Origin: Bacteroidales bacterium
GTDB taxonomy: Bacteria; Bacteroidota; Bacteroidia; Bacteroidales; UBA10428
NCBI GenBank assembly: GCA_016926235.1
Contig: JAFGOZ010000692.1
Span: forward strand, 13,125-77,124
Length of the DNA stretch: 64,000 nucleotides
Direction of reading: 5' to 3'
Below the pieces are notes generated by a model, which did no database searches, was not told where the DNA came from, and was given only the letters and a program-made list of their open reading frames with translations. A program made the translations under genes and the position numbers. Of the stretch, positions 9,461 to 19,373 are shown in pieces; within the stretch, counting starts at the first letter, position 1; every line of letters begins with the position of its first letter.

Positions 9461-9594
9461 CAAAAAAGCTATAATGTATTTTTATTCAAAAACCTACAAA
9501 TCAATGCTTTATAAAAAGATAGAGCATTATATGGGAATGCTATGAGATAATATATCTCCATTAGCCATTCTCATTACGAATGGCTTTTTTTTAT
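9461..9594 (+). ncRNA. Structured gltB leader: attenuator or small RNA candidate
   Basis: Between the promoter box and gltB are three consecutive hairpins: 9523-9541 (AGCATT/AATGCT), 9544-9558 (GAGATA/TATCTC) and 9563-9585 (AGCCATTC/GAATGGCT), the last followed by eight T. The third looks like an intrinsic terminator 34 nt before the gltB ATG. A 13-codon frame (9504-9545) could encode a leader peptide, but it is not enriched in Glu or Gln codons. No known riboswitch class was recognised. Start and end are estimates. Confidence 0.5.
9563..9592 (+). terminator. Terminator-like hairpin before gltB
   Basis: Perfect 8-bp stem AGCCATTC/GAATGGCT with a 7-nt loop, followed by a run of T. It sits inside the gltB leader, so it would stop transcription before gltB unless it is regulated or leaky. 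Confidence 0.75.
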
Positions 9595-9626
9595 AATACA
9601 ACATATAATATTAGTATTAAACAATT

Positions 9627-12600
9627 ATGGTAAAAGGATTTCCAAAAGCAGAAGGATTATATCATCCGTCTAACGAAAGGGATAATTGCGGTATTGGTTT
9701 TGTCGCACATATCAAAGGTCAAAAATCACATGACATAGTAAAGCGTGGCTTAACCGTACTGGTAAACATGACCCATCGTGGAGCTGAGAGTGCAGACAAC
9801 GCAACCGGCGACGGAGCTGGTATTTTAATGCAGCTTCCTCATGAATTCTTTGTGAGTCAAAAAATCAATGTACCTGCTCCTGGCAAGTACGGTAGCGGAC
9901 TGGTTTTCCTCCCAACCGGTAAGAAAGCTACTGTTGCTGCTGAAGAAATTATTGCTGAAACCATAAAAGCAGAAGGCTTACAACTTATCTGTACACGTGA
10001 AGTACCTGTTGATAGTTCTGTGCTAGGAGACATTTCAAAAAGTACCGAGCCCTTAATTAAACAAATTTTTATTACAGGTTCATACGAACAGGAAGAGCTT
10101 GAGAAAAAACTTTACATTCTTCGCAAGCAGATTGAGTTGAAAGTCCGTGAATCAAATATCAAAGGTAAATCCGACTTCTACTTTCCCAGTTTATCGTCAA
10201 AAGTGATGATTTACAAAGGAATGTTAACGCCTGAACAGGTTGAAAAATATTTTATAGACTTGCAAAATCCAAATATGGTAAGTGCGATAGCCATGGTTCA
10301 TTCCCGCTTTAGTACAAACACATTTCCTACCTGGGCATTGGCACAGCCCTTCAGAATTCTTTCGCACAATGGTGAAATCAATACGATCAGAGGTAACCGC
10401 TTATGGATGACTGCCCGTGAAGCACTTCTGAAGTCAGAAAGATTTGGAGACGATCTTCAAAAGCTATTCCCAATTATCGAACCTGATATGAGCGATTCTG
10501 CTTCACTTGACAATGCATTGGAATTTCTGTTTATGTCAGGACGTTCACTTCCCCACGCATTAAGCATGCTTATTCCAGAATCATGGAATGACAAGAATCC
10601 TATACCTGACAGTTTAAAAGCATATTATGAGTATCACGCAACCTTCATGGAGCCATGGGATGGCCCGGCTTCTATAGTATTCTCTGATGGCCGTTTTATT
10701 GGAGGAACGCTGGACAGAAACGGATTACGTCCTTCACGCTATGTAATTACGCATAATGATCTTATCGTTATGGGTTCGGAAGTTGGCGTACAAACCTTCC
10801 CTGCTGCAGAAATTCGTGAAAAAGGAAGATTGCGTCCTGGTAAAATTCTTTTGGTAGATACGCAACTTGGTGTCATTGTTCCTGACAATGAAGTGAAAAG
10901 ACAACTTACACAAAGATATCCTTACAGAAACTGGCTCAACGAAAACAGGCTGGAACTGGACAAGATTGATGTAAAGGAAAGTGTAACATCAAGTCTTGGT
11001 GACCGCCATGAGGAATATCTCAAAGTTTTTAATTACAGTAAAGAAGATATTGACATACTCATCAATCCGATGTGTGAGGAAGGTAAAGAACCAGTTGCTT
11101 CCATGGGTAATGATGTGCCATTAGCTGTTTTCTCAAAACATCCACAACGCTTCTTTAATTATTTTAAACAGCATTTTGCACAGGTTACCAATCCTCCTAT
11201 CGATCCAATTCGTGAAGGACTGGTTATGTCCCTGACAAATTATATCGGTTCCGTTGAAAAGAACCTGCTGGATGAAAGTGCTGCTCATTGCAAGCTTATC
11301 AAATTCACCAGCCCGATTATTACAAATACAGAGCTGGCCAAAATACAGGACCTGAAACATCAACAATTCACAAGTGTTACATTACCAATGCTTTTCCCTG
11401 TGAAAGATAAGGAAAAAGGCCTTGAAAAATCACTGGAGGAATTATGCAAAAAAGCTGAAAAAGCTGTTGATGATCAACATAATTATATTGTGCTTTCAGA
11501 CCGGGGCATTTCAAAAGATTTAGCTCCGATTCCTTCATTACTGGCTGTTGCAGCAGTTCATCATCATCTAATAACAGCTAAAAAGCGGATGCAGGTTGGC
11601 TTGGTTGTTGAAACAGCTGATGCCCGGGAGGTACACCATTTTGCACTTCTGATTTCTTATGGTGCAAGTATTATTAATCCTTACTTTAGCTATGCTATTA
11701 TTGAAGATCAGATAAAACAAGATGTTCTTAAACAAGATTTTGTAACAGCAAGGACTAATTTTATCCATGCCATTGACATGGGATTAATGAAAATCCTTTC
11801 AAAAATGGGTATTTCAACAATCCGTAGTTACCTTGGCTCGCAAATTTACGAGGCAATTGGCATAAGTCAGGAGTTAATTGAAAAATATTTTAAGGGAACT
11901 CATTCACGTATCGACGGTATAGGTTTACAGGAAATTGCAAAAGAAGCTATTATCCCACATACAAAAGCCTATTCTGATGACACATTGAAAATATTAAAAT
12001 CTCAAGGCACATATGCCTACCGTTTTGATGGTGAACATCATGCATGGAACCCACAAACTATAGCATTACTTCAATGGGCAACCCGTACCAATGATTATAA
12101 AAAGTATAAAGAATTTTCAGCTATTGTTGACAAAGAAAACCAATATCCAACTTTCCTTCGTGGATTAATGGATTATAAAAAGAATCCTATTGATATAAAT
12201 GAAGTTGAACCTGTAACAGAAATTTATAAGAGATTTGTAACTGGAGCTATGTCTTATGGCTCAATAAGCAAGGAAGCTCATGAAGCCATGGCAGTAGCAA
12301 TGAATGAACTTGGCGGGCGAAGCAATACCGGTGAAGGTGGTGAAGATGCTGAAAGGTTCAAACCCAAATCTGATGGATCGAATGCAAGAAGTTCAATAAA
12401 ACAGGTGGCATCGGGTCGCTTTGGTGTGACCAACAACTACCTCGTAAATGCAGATGAAATACAGATAAAAATAGCGCAGGGAGCCAAACCTGGTGAAGGC
12501 GGGCAACTTCCCGGACATAAAATTGATAAAATAATTGCCAAACTCAGGCACTCTACTCCTGGTATTACCCTTATCTCACCTCCTCCACACCACGACATCT

Positions 12601-14153
12601 ATTCAATTGAAGACCTGGCGCAACTCATCTTTGACCTGAAAAATGCTAACCCGGAAGCAAAGATCAGTGTTAAACTAGTTTCCGAAGACGGTGTTGGTAC
12701 GATTGCTGCTGGTGTTGCAAAAGCACATGCTGACCTAATAACAATCAGTGGTTCCGAAGGTGGAACAGGTGCAAGCCCTGCAAGTTCGATAAAGCATGCC
12801 GGCTTACCTTTGGAATTAGGTATTGCTGAAACCCAACAAACACTTGTTAAAAATAACCTGAGAAGCCGTGTAGTATTGCAAACAGACGGACAATTAAAAA
12901 CAGGAAGAGATGTGGTTATATCTGCCATGTTGGGAGCTGAGGAATACGGTTTTGCTACGGCAGCACTTATTACACTTGGATGTATCATGATGCGTAAATG
13001 TCATCTAAATACATGTCCCGTAGGTGTTGCAACTCAAGATAAGGAACTTAGAAAGCGCTTTATTGGCAAATCGCAATATCTTGTAAACTATATGCGATTC
13101 ATCGCAGAAGAAGTAAGGGAAATACTTGCTGAAATGGGTGTTCGCAAGATGGATGACATTATTGGCCGCGTAGACCTTTTACAACAAAAAAGAGATGTAG
13201 ATCATTGGAAAGCCAATAAAATTGACCTTTCAAAAATACTTACACTGCCAGAAGAAGCAAAACTTTATCCATTACGTAAAAAAATGGAACAGAAGCATAA
13301 GATTCAGGATATTATGGACCTCGAACTTATTAAACTGGCCAATAAAGCAATTAAACATAAAGAAAAGGTTTGGATTACCAAACCCATCTCAAATACTGAC
13401 AGAACCATTGGCACAATGCTTTCAGGACAAATATCCAAGCTCTATGGTGAAGATGCTCTTCCTGAAGATACAATTAATTGCAAATTTAATGGTTCCGCCG
13501 GACAGAGTTTTGGAGCATTTCTTGTAAAAGGGGTAACCTTTAAGCTGGAAGGCGATTCAAACGACTACCTGGGTAAAGGTTTGTCTGGAGGCAAAATAAT
13601 TGTTATCCCTCCTATTGGATCGACCTTCAAACCTGAAGAAAACATAATTATTGGCAACACCGTTCTATATGGAGCTACTTCAGGTGAGGCTTATGTGCGT
13701 GGGGTAGCAGGTGAGCGTTTTTGCGTAAGAAACAGCGGAGCAACTGCAGTTATAGAAGGTGTTGGGGACCATTGCTGTGAGTATATGACCGGAGGACGTG
13801 CCGTTGTGCTAGGAACTACTGGCCGTAACTTTGCTGCTGGTATGAGTGGTGGTATTGCATATGTTCTTGATGAAAACAAAAACTTTGATTACTTCTGCAA
13901 TAAAGGAATGGTAGATTTAGATAAAGTAGAAGACCTGGAAGACATCCATGAATTGCAGACTATAATAAGTAAACATCTGCAATATACTGGCAGTGAAATC
14001 GCTGAGAAAATACTTGTTAACTGGGAAGAATACCTGCCCAAGTTTGTAAAAGTCATTCCTATGGAATACAAAAAGATCCTTCAGGAGCAAAAGATTGAGG
14101 CTCTAAAACATAAGCTTGCTCAAACTGAAGACACACCACAATTTCATGAATAA
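9627..14153 (+). CDS. gltB: Glutamate synthase large subunit
   Basis: A 1508-aa glutamate synthase alpha subunit that transfers the amide of glutamine to 2-oxoglutarate, giving two glutamates. After a 20-residue propeptide comes Cys21 (RDNCGIGF), the class II glutaminase nucleophile. The central and FMN-binding synthase domains follow (VTGAMSYGSIS, GEGGEDAERF, KPGEGGQLPG), then the 3Fe-4S cysteines CIMMRKCHLNTCPVG, then the C-terminal beta-helix (SGGKIIVIPP, GATSGEAYVRG). Full length. gltD follows 20 nt downstream, so the two subunits are co-transcribed. Expression is probably controlled through the hairpin-rich leader upstream. Confidence 0.98.
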   Translation: MVKGFPKAEGLYHPSNERDNCGIGFVAHIKGQKSHDIVKRGLTVLVNMTHRGAESADNATGDGAGILMQLPHEFFVSQKINVPAPGKYGSGLVFLPTGKKATVAAEEIIAETIKAEGLQLICTREVPVDSSVLGDISKSTEPLIKQIFITGSYEQEELEKKLYILRKQIELKVRESNIKGKSDFYFPSLSSKVMIYKGMLTPEQVEKYFIDLQNPNMVSAIAMVHSRFSTNTFPTWALAQPFRILSHNGEINTIRGNRLWMTAREALLKSERFGDDLQKLFPIIEPDMSDSASLDNALEFLFMSGRSLPHALSMLIPESWNDKNPIPDSLKAYYEYHATFMEPWDGPASIVFSDGRFIGGTLDRNGLRPSRYVITHNDLIVMGSEVGVQTFPAAEIREKGRLRPGKILLVDTQLGVIVPDNEVKRQLTQRYPYRNWLNENRLELDKIDVKESVTSSLGDRHEEYLKVFNYSKEDIDILINPMCEEGKEPVASMGNDVPLAVFSKHPQRFFNYFKQHFAQVTNPPIDPIREGLVMSLTNYIGSVEKNLLDESAAHCKLIKFTSPIITNTELAKIQDLKHQQFTSVTLPMLFPVKDKEKGLEKSLEELCKKAEKAVDDQHNYIVLSDRGISKDLAPIPSLLAVAAVHHHLITAKKRMQVGLVVETADAREVHHFALLISYGASIINPYFSYAIIEDQIKQDVLKQDFVTARTNFIHAIDMGLMKILSKMGISTIRSYLGSQIYEAIGISQELIEKYFKGTHSRIDGIGLQEIAKEAIIPHTKAYSDDTLKILKSQGTYAYRFDGEHHAWNPQTIALLQWATRTNDYKKYKEFSAIVDKENQYPTFLRGLMDYKKNPIDINEVEPVTEIYKRFVTGAMSYGSISKEAHEAMAVAMNELGGRSNTGEGGEDAERFKPKSDGSNARSSIKQVASGRFGVTNNYLVNADEIQIKIAQGAKPGEGGQLPGHKIDKIIAKLRHSTPGITLISPPPHHDIYSIEDLAQLIFDLKNANPEAKISVKLVSEDGVGTIAAGVAKAHADLITISGSEGGTGASPASSIKHAGLPLELGIAETQQTLVKNNLRSRVVLQTDGQLKTGRDVVISAMLGAEEYGFATAALITLGCIMMRKCHLNTCPVGVATQDKELRKRFIGKSQYLVNYMRFIAEEVREILAEMGVRKMDDIIGRVDLLQQKRDVDHWKANKIDLSKILTLPEEAKLYPLRKKMEQKHKIQDIMDLELIKLANKAIKHKEKVWITKPISNTDRTIGTMLSGQISKLYGEDALPEDTINCKFNGSAGQSFGAFLVKGVTFKLEGDSNDYLGKGLSGGKIIVIPPIGSTFKPEENIIIGNTVLYGATSGEAYVRGVAGERFCVRNSGATAVIEGVGDHCCEYMTGGRAVVLGTTGRNFAAGMSGGIAYVLDENKNFDYFCNKGMVDLDKVEDLEDIHELQTIISKHLQYTGSEIAEKILVNWEEYLPKFVKVIPMEYKKILQEQKIEALKHKLAQTEDTPQFHE

Positions 14154-14173
14154 TAAAATTAAAATACTATAAA

Positions 14174-15595
14174 ATGGGAGATCCAAAAGGATTTTTAAAA
14201 GTAAAACGTAAAGATGCGGGCAACCGCCCTATTAAGGAGCGAATATACGATTACGGAGAGGTTGAACAAACCCTGAATGAAGAGGATCGTAAACTGCAGG
14301 CATCCAGGTGTATGGATTGCGGAATTCCTTTTTGTAACTGGGGATGCCCTGTTCATAATAACATTCCTGAATGGCAGGACTATGTTTATAAAGGTGAGTG
14401 GGAAAAGGCCAGCAAATCACTTCATGCAACTAATAACTTTCCTGAATTCACAGGAAGGATTTGTCCTGCACCATGTGAAAAATCATGCGTTTTAAATATC
14501 CATAAAGAACCGGTAACTATTCGGGAAAACGAATGCGCTATCGTTGAAAAAGCATTTGAGCTGGGTTTTATTAAACCTAATCCTGCTAAGAAGAAAACAG
14601 GTAAAAAAGTGGCTGTGATTGGTTCAGGTCCTGCAGGCATGGCTTGTGCTGACCAGCTTAACAAAGCCGGACACACTGTTACATTATTTGAAAAAGATGA
14701 TGCAGTTGGAGGTTTGCTTCGCTATGGTATACCCGATTTTAAACTAGCCAAACAGGTCATTGATCGCCGTGTTGATGTAATGGTTGCCGAAGGCCTTAAA
14801 ATTAAAACCAACACCAATGCAGGTATCGATGTTAAAACCGATGAGCTTCTGAAGGAATTTGATGCGATTTGTATTTGCATTGGTTCAATGGTCCCCAGAG
14901 ACTTAAAAGCTGACGGAAGAGAACTTACAGGTGTTCATTTTGCCATGGATTTTCTGAAACAACAAAACCAGGTAAATAAAGGTATTGATATCCCTAAAAA
15001 AGACAGAATTCTTGCTAAAGATAAGCATGTCCTTGTAATCGGCGGTGGTGATACAGGCAGCGACTGTGTTGGAACATCCGTCAGGCAAGGTGCTAAGAGC
15101 ATTACCCAGATTGAAATTCTTCCAATGCCTCCTGAAGACAGAACTCCTGATAATCCATGGCCCTACTGGCCCTTAACACTTAAGACTTCTTCATCTCATG
15201 AAGAAGGATGCACACGTAGATGGTCCCTGGCTACCAAAAAATTCATTGGTAAAGATGGTAAACTCGAGGGTGTTGAAGTGGTTGAAGTAAAATGGGAAAA
15301 AGATGCAAACGGACAGTTTGTGATGAAGGAGGTCCCAAAAACCAATGAAGTAATAAAGGCTGACCTTGTATTCCTGGCAATGGGTTTTGTTCATCCAATG
15401 CACGAAGGACTAGTAAAAGACCTTAAACTTAAATTGGATGCTCGCGGCAATGTTCAGCGCGATGATACATATCAAACCAGCGTTCCAAAGGTTTTTGCTG
15501 CCGGTGATTCTGAGAGAGGCGCAAGCCTTGTAGTCCATGCCATCTGGGCCGGGCGTCAGGCAGCTGGAAACATTGATGAATTCTTAAAAAAATAA
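14174..15595 (+). CDS. gltD: Glutamate synthase small subunit
   Basis: A 473-aa FAD/NAD(P)H-dependent beta subunit that feeds electrons to GltB. N-terminal cysteines for two 4Fe-4S clusters are present (CMDCGIPFCNWGCP and CPAPCEKSC), then an FAD dinucleotide motif GSGPAGMACA (about residue 155) and an NAD(P) motif GGGDTGSDC (about residue 290). Length is typical (about 470 aa). It ends before a strong intrinsic terminator at 15611-15635, closing the gltBD operon. Confidence 0.97.
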   Translation: MGDPKGFLKVKRKDAGNRPIKERIYDYGEVEQTLNEEDRKLQASRCMDCGIPFCNWGCPVHNNIPEWQDYVYKGEWEKASKSLHATNNFPEFTGRICPAPCEKSCVLNIHKEPVTIRENECAIVEKAFELGFIKPNPAKKKTGKKVAVIGSGPAGMACADQLNKAGHTVTLFEKDDAVGGLLRYGIPDFKLAKQVIDRRVDVMVAEGLKIKTNTNAGIDVKTDELLKEFDAICICIGSMVPRDLKADGRELTGVHFAMDFLKQQNQVNKGIDIPKKDRILAKDKHVLVIGGGDTGSDCVGTSVRQGAKSITQIEILPMPPEDRTPDNPWPYWPLTLKTSSSHEEGCTRRWSLATKKFIGKDGKLEGVEVVEVKWEKDANGQFVMKEVPKTNEVIKADLVFLAMGFVHPMHEGLVKDLKLKLDARGNVQRDDTYQTSVPKVFAAGDSERGASLVVHAIWAGRQAAGNIDEFLKK

Positions 15596-15610
15596 AAACA
15601 TAATATTAAT

Positions 15611-15635
15611 AACCACCTTCGGGTGGTTTTTTTTT
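15611..15635 (+). terminator. Intrinsic terminator of gltBD
   Basis: Stem AACCACC/GGTGGTT with a TTCG tetraloop followed by nine T, 16 nt after the gltD stop. Confidence 0.9.
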
Positions 15636-15741
15636 GCAATTTCTGACTATTCACTTCTAAATCAAAGGCATTCGCTTTGAATTTTCCTATATTTTTATTA
15701 TCTTTTATTATTCATTTCCCTTCCAAATTTGATGGTATAAA

Positions 15742-17676
15742 ATGGCTGAGAAAGAAAATCAGAAAATTAAGCAGATACTATTTTTTGATATTATTAATGA
15801 TATTAATTTAGGTATACAGGTATTTGACAAAAACGGGGTTTCTTTTAAAATGAACAACAAACAAAAAGAACTTCTTGGATTACCAAATAGCGATGCCGGA
15901 ATAGGTAAGTTTAACGTACTGAATGACCCTTTCAGTATAGCCAATGGAGCAGCTAAAATATATCAAAATGTTTATGATGCGAAATGCAGCGTTCATCATC
16001 AATATGAATACAACTTCGGGATTTCTGAAAACAACTGGGATACTACATCTGGTAAAAAATATTTTGAGGAATATATTTTTCCTGTATTGGATGAGGAAAA
16101 CAATATTGATTATGTCGTTGCATTGCTCAAGGATATAAGCCGGGAAAAGATTGCTGAAACAAAATTAAAAGATGCTTTAAAGTTTAATGAAGAAATAAAT
16201 CAAACAAGTCCCGTGGGAATTGTATTGGTTAATGTAAAAGGAGAAATAGAATTTGCCAATACACAGGCAGAAAAAACATTAGGACTGAAAAAAAGCGATA
16301 TAACCAGCAGAACTTACAACTCCCCCACTTGGGAAATCACAGATTTCGATGGGAATCCTTTTCCTGAGGAACAATTACCCTTTATGCGTACAATGCATGA
16401 AAAAAAAACCGTATACAATATACAGCATGCCATAGCCTGGCCTAATGGGAAAAGAGTTTACCTGAATATAAATGCCAGCCCTCAATTATCTGAAGCGAAT
16501 GAATTTAGAGGAATGGTGGCCACAATTGAGGATATTACTGATAAAGTATTATTAGAAAAAATTCAGACCGAAAACCTAAAATTTCGTAATACTATAATAA
16601 AACATGCGGCTGAAGGTCTTTGTGTATGTCATAATATCAATGAATTCCCTTACGTAAAATTTACCGTATGGAATGACAGGATGATAGATATAACAGGATA
16701 TACACAGGATGAAATTAACCAGAAAGGATGGTACCAAAGCCTGTACCCCGATCCGGAGATACGACAGAAAGCAATTGACAGGATGAGTTCCATGCGAGAA
16801 GGGGATGATATTATAGCAGAGGAATGGAATATAAAAACAAAACATAACCAAGACAAAGCCATATCCATATCTACTTCCATTATTAAGACTGAACAAGATC
16901 AAACGCATGTAATGGCTTTAATGACCGATATTTCTGAGAAACAAAAATACAGGGAGGCTATTGAAAAGCATAATAAGGAGTTACAGGAACTTAATGCCAC
17001 AAAGGACCGTTTCTTCTCTATCATTGCGCATGATTTAAGGTCCCCTATCGGCAATATATTCAGGTTAACCGAACTATTAAAGAATCCTGATAACAATGAG
17101 AGTTATTCAAAATATTTCGATCATCTATATGTTCAGTCACAAAAAACTTTTTCGCTTCTTGAAAACTTGCTTGAATGGGGGAAAGTGCAGCTTGGAAAAA
17201 TTGATTTTTCTAAAGACGAATTAAACCTGGCGATACTGGTAAATGAGTCGATTGATTTACTCATTGAACAAGCCAGAGAAAAAGAGATAACAATTATAAA
17301 CACTATTAACGAAAATATTTCGATTATTGGCAATAAAAATTCTATAAAAACCATCTTTCGTAACTTATTATCAAATGCAATAAAATTTACAAAAACAAAT
17401 GGTATAATAGAAATACAGGCAAGAACTTTTTCTGAAAACAGAGATCAGATTCATATTACTGTAAAGGATAATGGTGTTGGAATTGATGAAAAAAAACAAA
17501 AACATCTTTTTAGGATAGATAAGGAATTATCCTCAAAAGGAACAAACCAGGAAATGGGATCAGGCCTTGGATTAATTATTTGCAAAGAATTTATTGAGAA
17601 AAACGATGGCAAAATTTGGGTAGAGAGTCAACCAGGTGAAGGATCAAAATTTCATTTTACCCTGCTAAAAGCTTAA
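15742..17676 (+). CDS. Cytosolic PAS-domain sensor histidine kinase
   Basis: A 644-aa histidine kinase with no membrane segment. Three PAS-like domains (about residues 15-135, 145-275 and 285-395) precede HisKA, with phospho-acceptor His430 in FFSIIAHDLRSP, and an HATPase domain with N-box NLLSNAIKFT, DNGVGID and GSGLGL. There is no receiver domain and no adjacent response regulator. It lies between gltD and trpB inside the nitrogen block but has its own unit after the gltBD terminator; a nitrogen role would be guesswork. Confidence 0.88.
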   Translation: MAEKENQKIKQILFFDIINDINLGIQVFDKNGVSFKMNNKQKELLGLPNSDAGIGKFNVLNDPFSIANGAAKIYQNVYDAKCSVHHQYEYNFGISENNWDTTSGKKYFEEYIFPVLDEENNIDYVVALLKDISREKIAETKLKDALKFNEEINQTSPVGIVLVNVKGEIEFANTQAEKTLGLKKSDITSRTYNSPTWEITDFDGNPFPEEQLPFMRTMHEKKTVYNIQHAIAWPNGKRVYLNINASPQLSEANEFRGMVATIEDITDKVLLEKIQTENLKFRNTIIKHAAEGLCVCHNINEFPYVKFTVWNDRMIDITGYTQDEINQKGWYQSLYPDPEIRQKAIDRMSSMREGDDIIAEEWNIKTKHNQDKAISISTSIIKTEQDQTHVMALMTDISEKQKYREAIEKHNKELQELNATKDRFFSIIAHDLRSPIGNIFRLTELLKNPDNNESYSKYFDHLYVQSQKTFSLLENLLEWGKVQLGKIDFSKDELNLAILVNESIDLLIEQAREKEITIINTINENISIIGNKNSIKTIFRNLLSNAIKFTKTNGIIEIQARTFSENRDQIHITVKDNGVGIDEKKQKHLFRIDKELSSKGTNQEMGSGLGLIICKEFIEKNDGKIWVESQPGEGSKFHFTLLKA

Positions 17677-17807
17677 GGATAAAGCATAGGAAAGCCTATA
17701 CAATATTCACGTATACAAGTACTTAGGCATAACTTTTGTGTATTTCAATAAAATAACTATATTTAAAACCTTAATTCTAAAATATTAATTCCTAAAATTA
17801 TTTTACC

Positions 17808-19175
17808 ATGGCAGAAATCAGAAAAATTTTACTTAGCGAAGATGAAATGCCACGCCAGTGGTACAACCTTGCTGCAGATATAAATGTTCCTCCGTATATG
17901 AGTCCTGACGGGGCTGTTCCTCCCGAAGCGTGGGCCCCTGTATTTCCAATGAACCTTGTTGAGCAAGAATATAGTAAAGAAAGATGGATTGACATTCCTG
18001 ATGAAGTTCTCAGTTTATTATCCAGATGGAGGCCATCGCCCCTTCACAGGGCATATAACCTCGAAAAAGCTCTTGGTACCCCGGCAAAAATATACTATAA
18101 AAATGAAAGCGTTTCACCGGCAGGAAGTCATAAACCCAATACAGCTGTAGCCCAGGCCTGGTATAACAAACAATTTGGAATTAAAAAATTAACTACAGAA
18201 ACAGGTGCCGGACAATGGGGTAGTGCACTGTCATTTGCCACTTCATTGGTAGGTCTGGAATGTAAAGTCTTTATGGTTCGTATAAGCTTCGACCAGAAAC
18301 CGATGCGTAAGTTAATGATGCAAACCTGGGGAGGGACCTGCATAGCCAGTCCAAGTGAAGAGACCAATGCCGGGCGGGCTATACTGGCAAAAGACCCCAA
18401 CACCCCCGGAAGCTTAGGTATTGCGATTAGTGAAGCTATAGAAGCTGCAGTAACAGATCAAACAGGACAAACCAGATATTCCTTAGGAAGTGTAACCAAC
18501 TTTGTTTGCCTGCATCAAACCATAATTGGTCTTGAAACGAAAAAACAATTGGAAAAGGTTGGAATAAAAAAACCAGATGTTATCATTGGCTGTGCAGGTG
18601 GCGGAAGTAATTTTGCCGGTCTGGCATTTCCATTTGTATATGATAAAATTCACGGTGCTGATATAGAGATCATCCCGGTGGAGCCATACTCCTGTCCTAC
18701 AATGACAAGAGGGCCATATATATACGATCATGGGGACACTGCTAAAATGGTGCCTTTAGTAGCCATGCATTCTTTAGGACATTCTTTTGTTCCTCCACCT
18801 ATCCATGCAGGTGGTTTACGCTATCATGGTATGTCTCCATTGGTAAGCAAGTCTATTATAGATGGACTGCTTAACCCTAAGGCACTGCATCAATTAGAGT
18901 GCTATGAAGCTGGTATATTGTTTGCAAAAACAGAGGGTATAATCCCTGCCCCGGAAACAACACATGCTATTGCTGAAACCATTAATCAGGCTAAAATAGC
19001 TAAAGAAGAAGGTAAAGAAAAAGTCATTGTATTTAACTTCAGCGGGCACGGTCTTATGGACCTAGTTGGTTATGACAAATATTTAACCGGTCAGCTAACC
19101 AATTATGAATTGCCTGATGAAGTAATACAAGAAAACCTGAAAGAACTGGAAGGTCTTCCTAAACCGGTTATTTAA
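17808..19175 (+). CDS. trpB: Stand-alone tryptophan synthase beta-like protein (TrpB2 type)
   Basis: A 455-aa PLP enzyme of the TrpB2 branch, longer than the usual 400-aa TrpB1. The PLP lysine is Lys109 in SPAGSHKPN, and the phosphate-binding glycine loop is [11 protein letters not shown]. It can make tryptophan from indole and serine; family members may salvage indole or act without TrpA. No trpA or other trp gene is near, and it ends in a bidirectional terminator. The call of TrpB2 rather than TrpB1 rests on length and the N-terminal extension ([11 protein letters not shown]). Confidence 0.9.
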   Translation: MAEIRKILLSEDEMPRQWYNLAADINVPPYMSPDGAVPPEAWAPVFPMNLVEQEYSKERWIDIPDEVLSLLSRWRPSPLHRAYNLEKALGTPAKIYYKNESVSPAGSHKPNTAVAQAWYNKQFGIKKLTTETGAGQWGSALSFATSLVGLECKVFMVRISFDQKPMRKLMMQTWGGTCIASPSEETNAGRAILAKDPNTPGSLGIAISEAIEAAVTDQTGQTRYSLGSVTNFVCLHQTIIGLETKKQLEKVGIKKPDVIIGCAGGGSNFAGLAFPFVYDKIHGADIEIIPVEPYSCPTMTRGPYIYDHGDTAKMVPLVAMHSLGHSFVPPPIHAGGLRYHGMSPLVSKSIIDGLLNPKALHQLECYEAGILFAKTEGIIPAPETTHAIAETINQAKIAKEEGKEKVIVFNFSGHGLMDLVGYDKYLTGQLTNYELPDEVIQENLKELEGLPKPVI

Positions 19176-19286
19176 GAAATTGCATGTATTCGTATCACAG
19201 ATCAATTAAGAATAATGATAACTGAATTATAATCTTTGGAATAATCGCAAATAAATACCTAAAGCTTAATTTTGATATCAATATAA

Positions 19287-19316
19287 AAAGGGTGCCTGTT
19301 GTCAGGCACCCTTTCT
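19287..19316. terminator. Bidirectional terminator between trpB and amt
   Basis: Perfect 12-bp stem (AAAGGGTGCCTG paired with CAGGCACCCTTT) and a TTGT loop, flanked by A-rich and T-rich ends, between convergent trpB and amt. Confidence 0.88.
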
Positions 19317-19373
19317 TGTGTGGAAGAACTATATAGTAACGAAGGTAATTCTCTACCCTTCAATAACTAAAAA

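Noticed and set aside
12599..12988. 129-codon frame antisense to gltB
   Set aside because: It is the complement of a strongly conserved coding segment, with no start context or recognisable protein.
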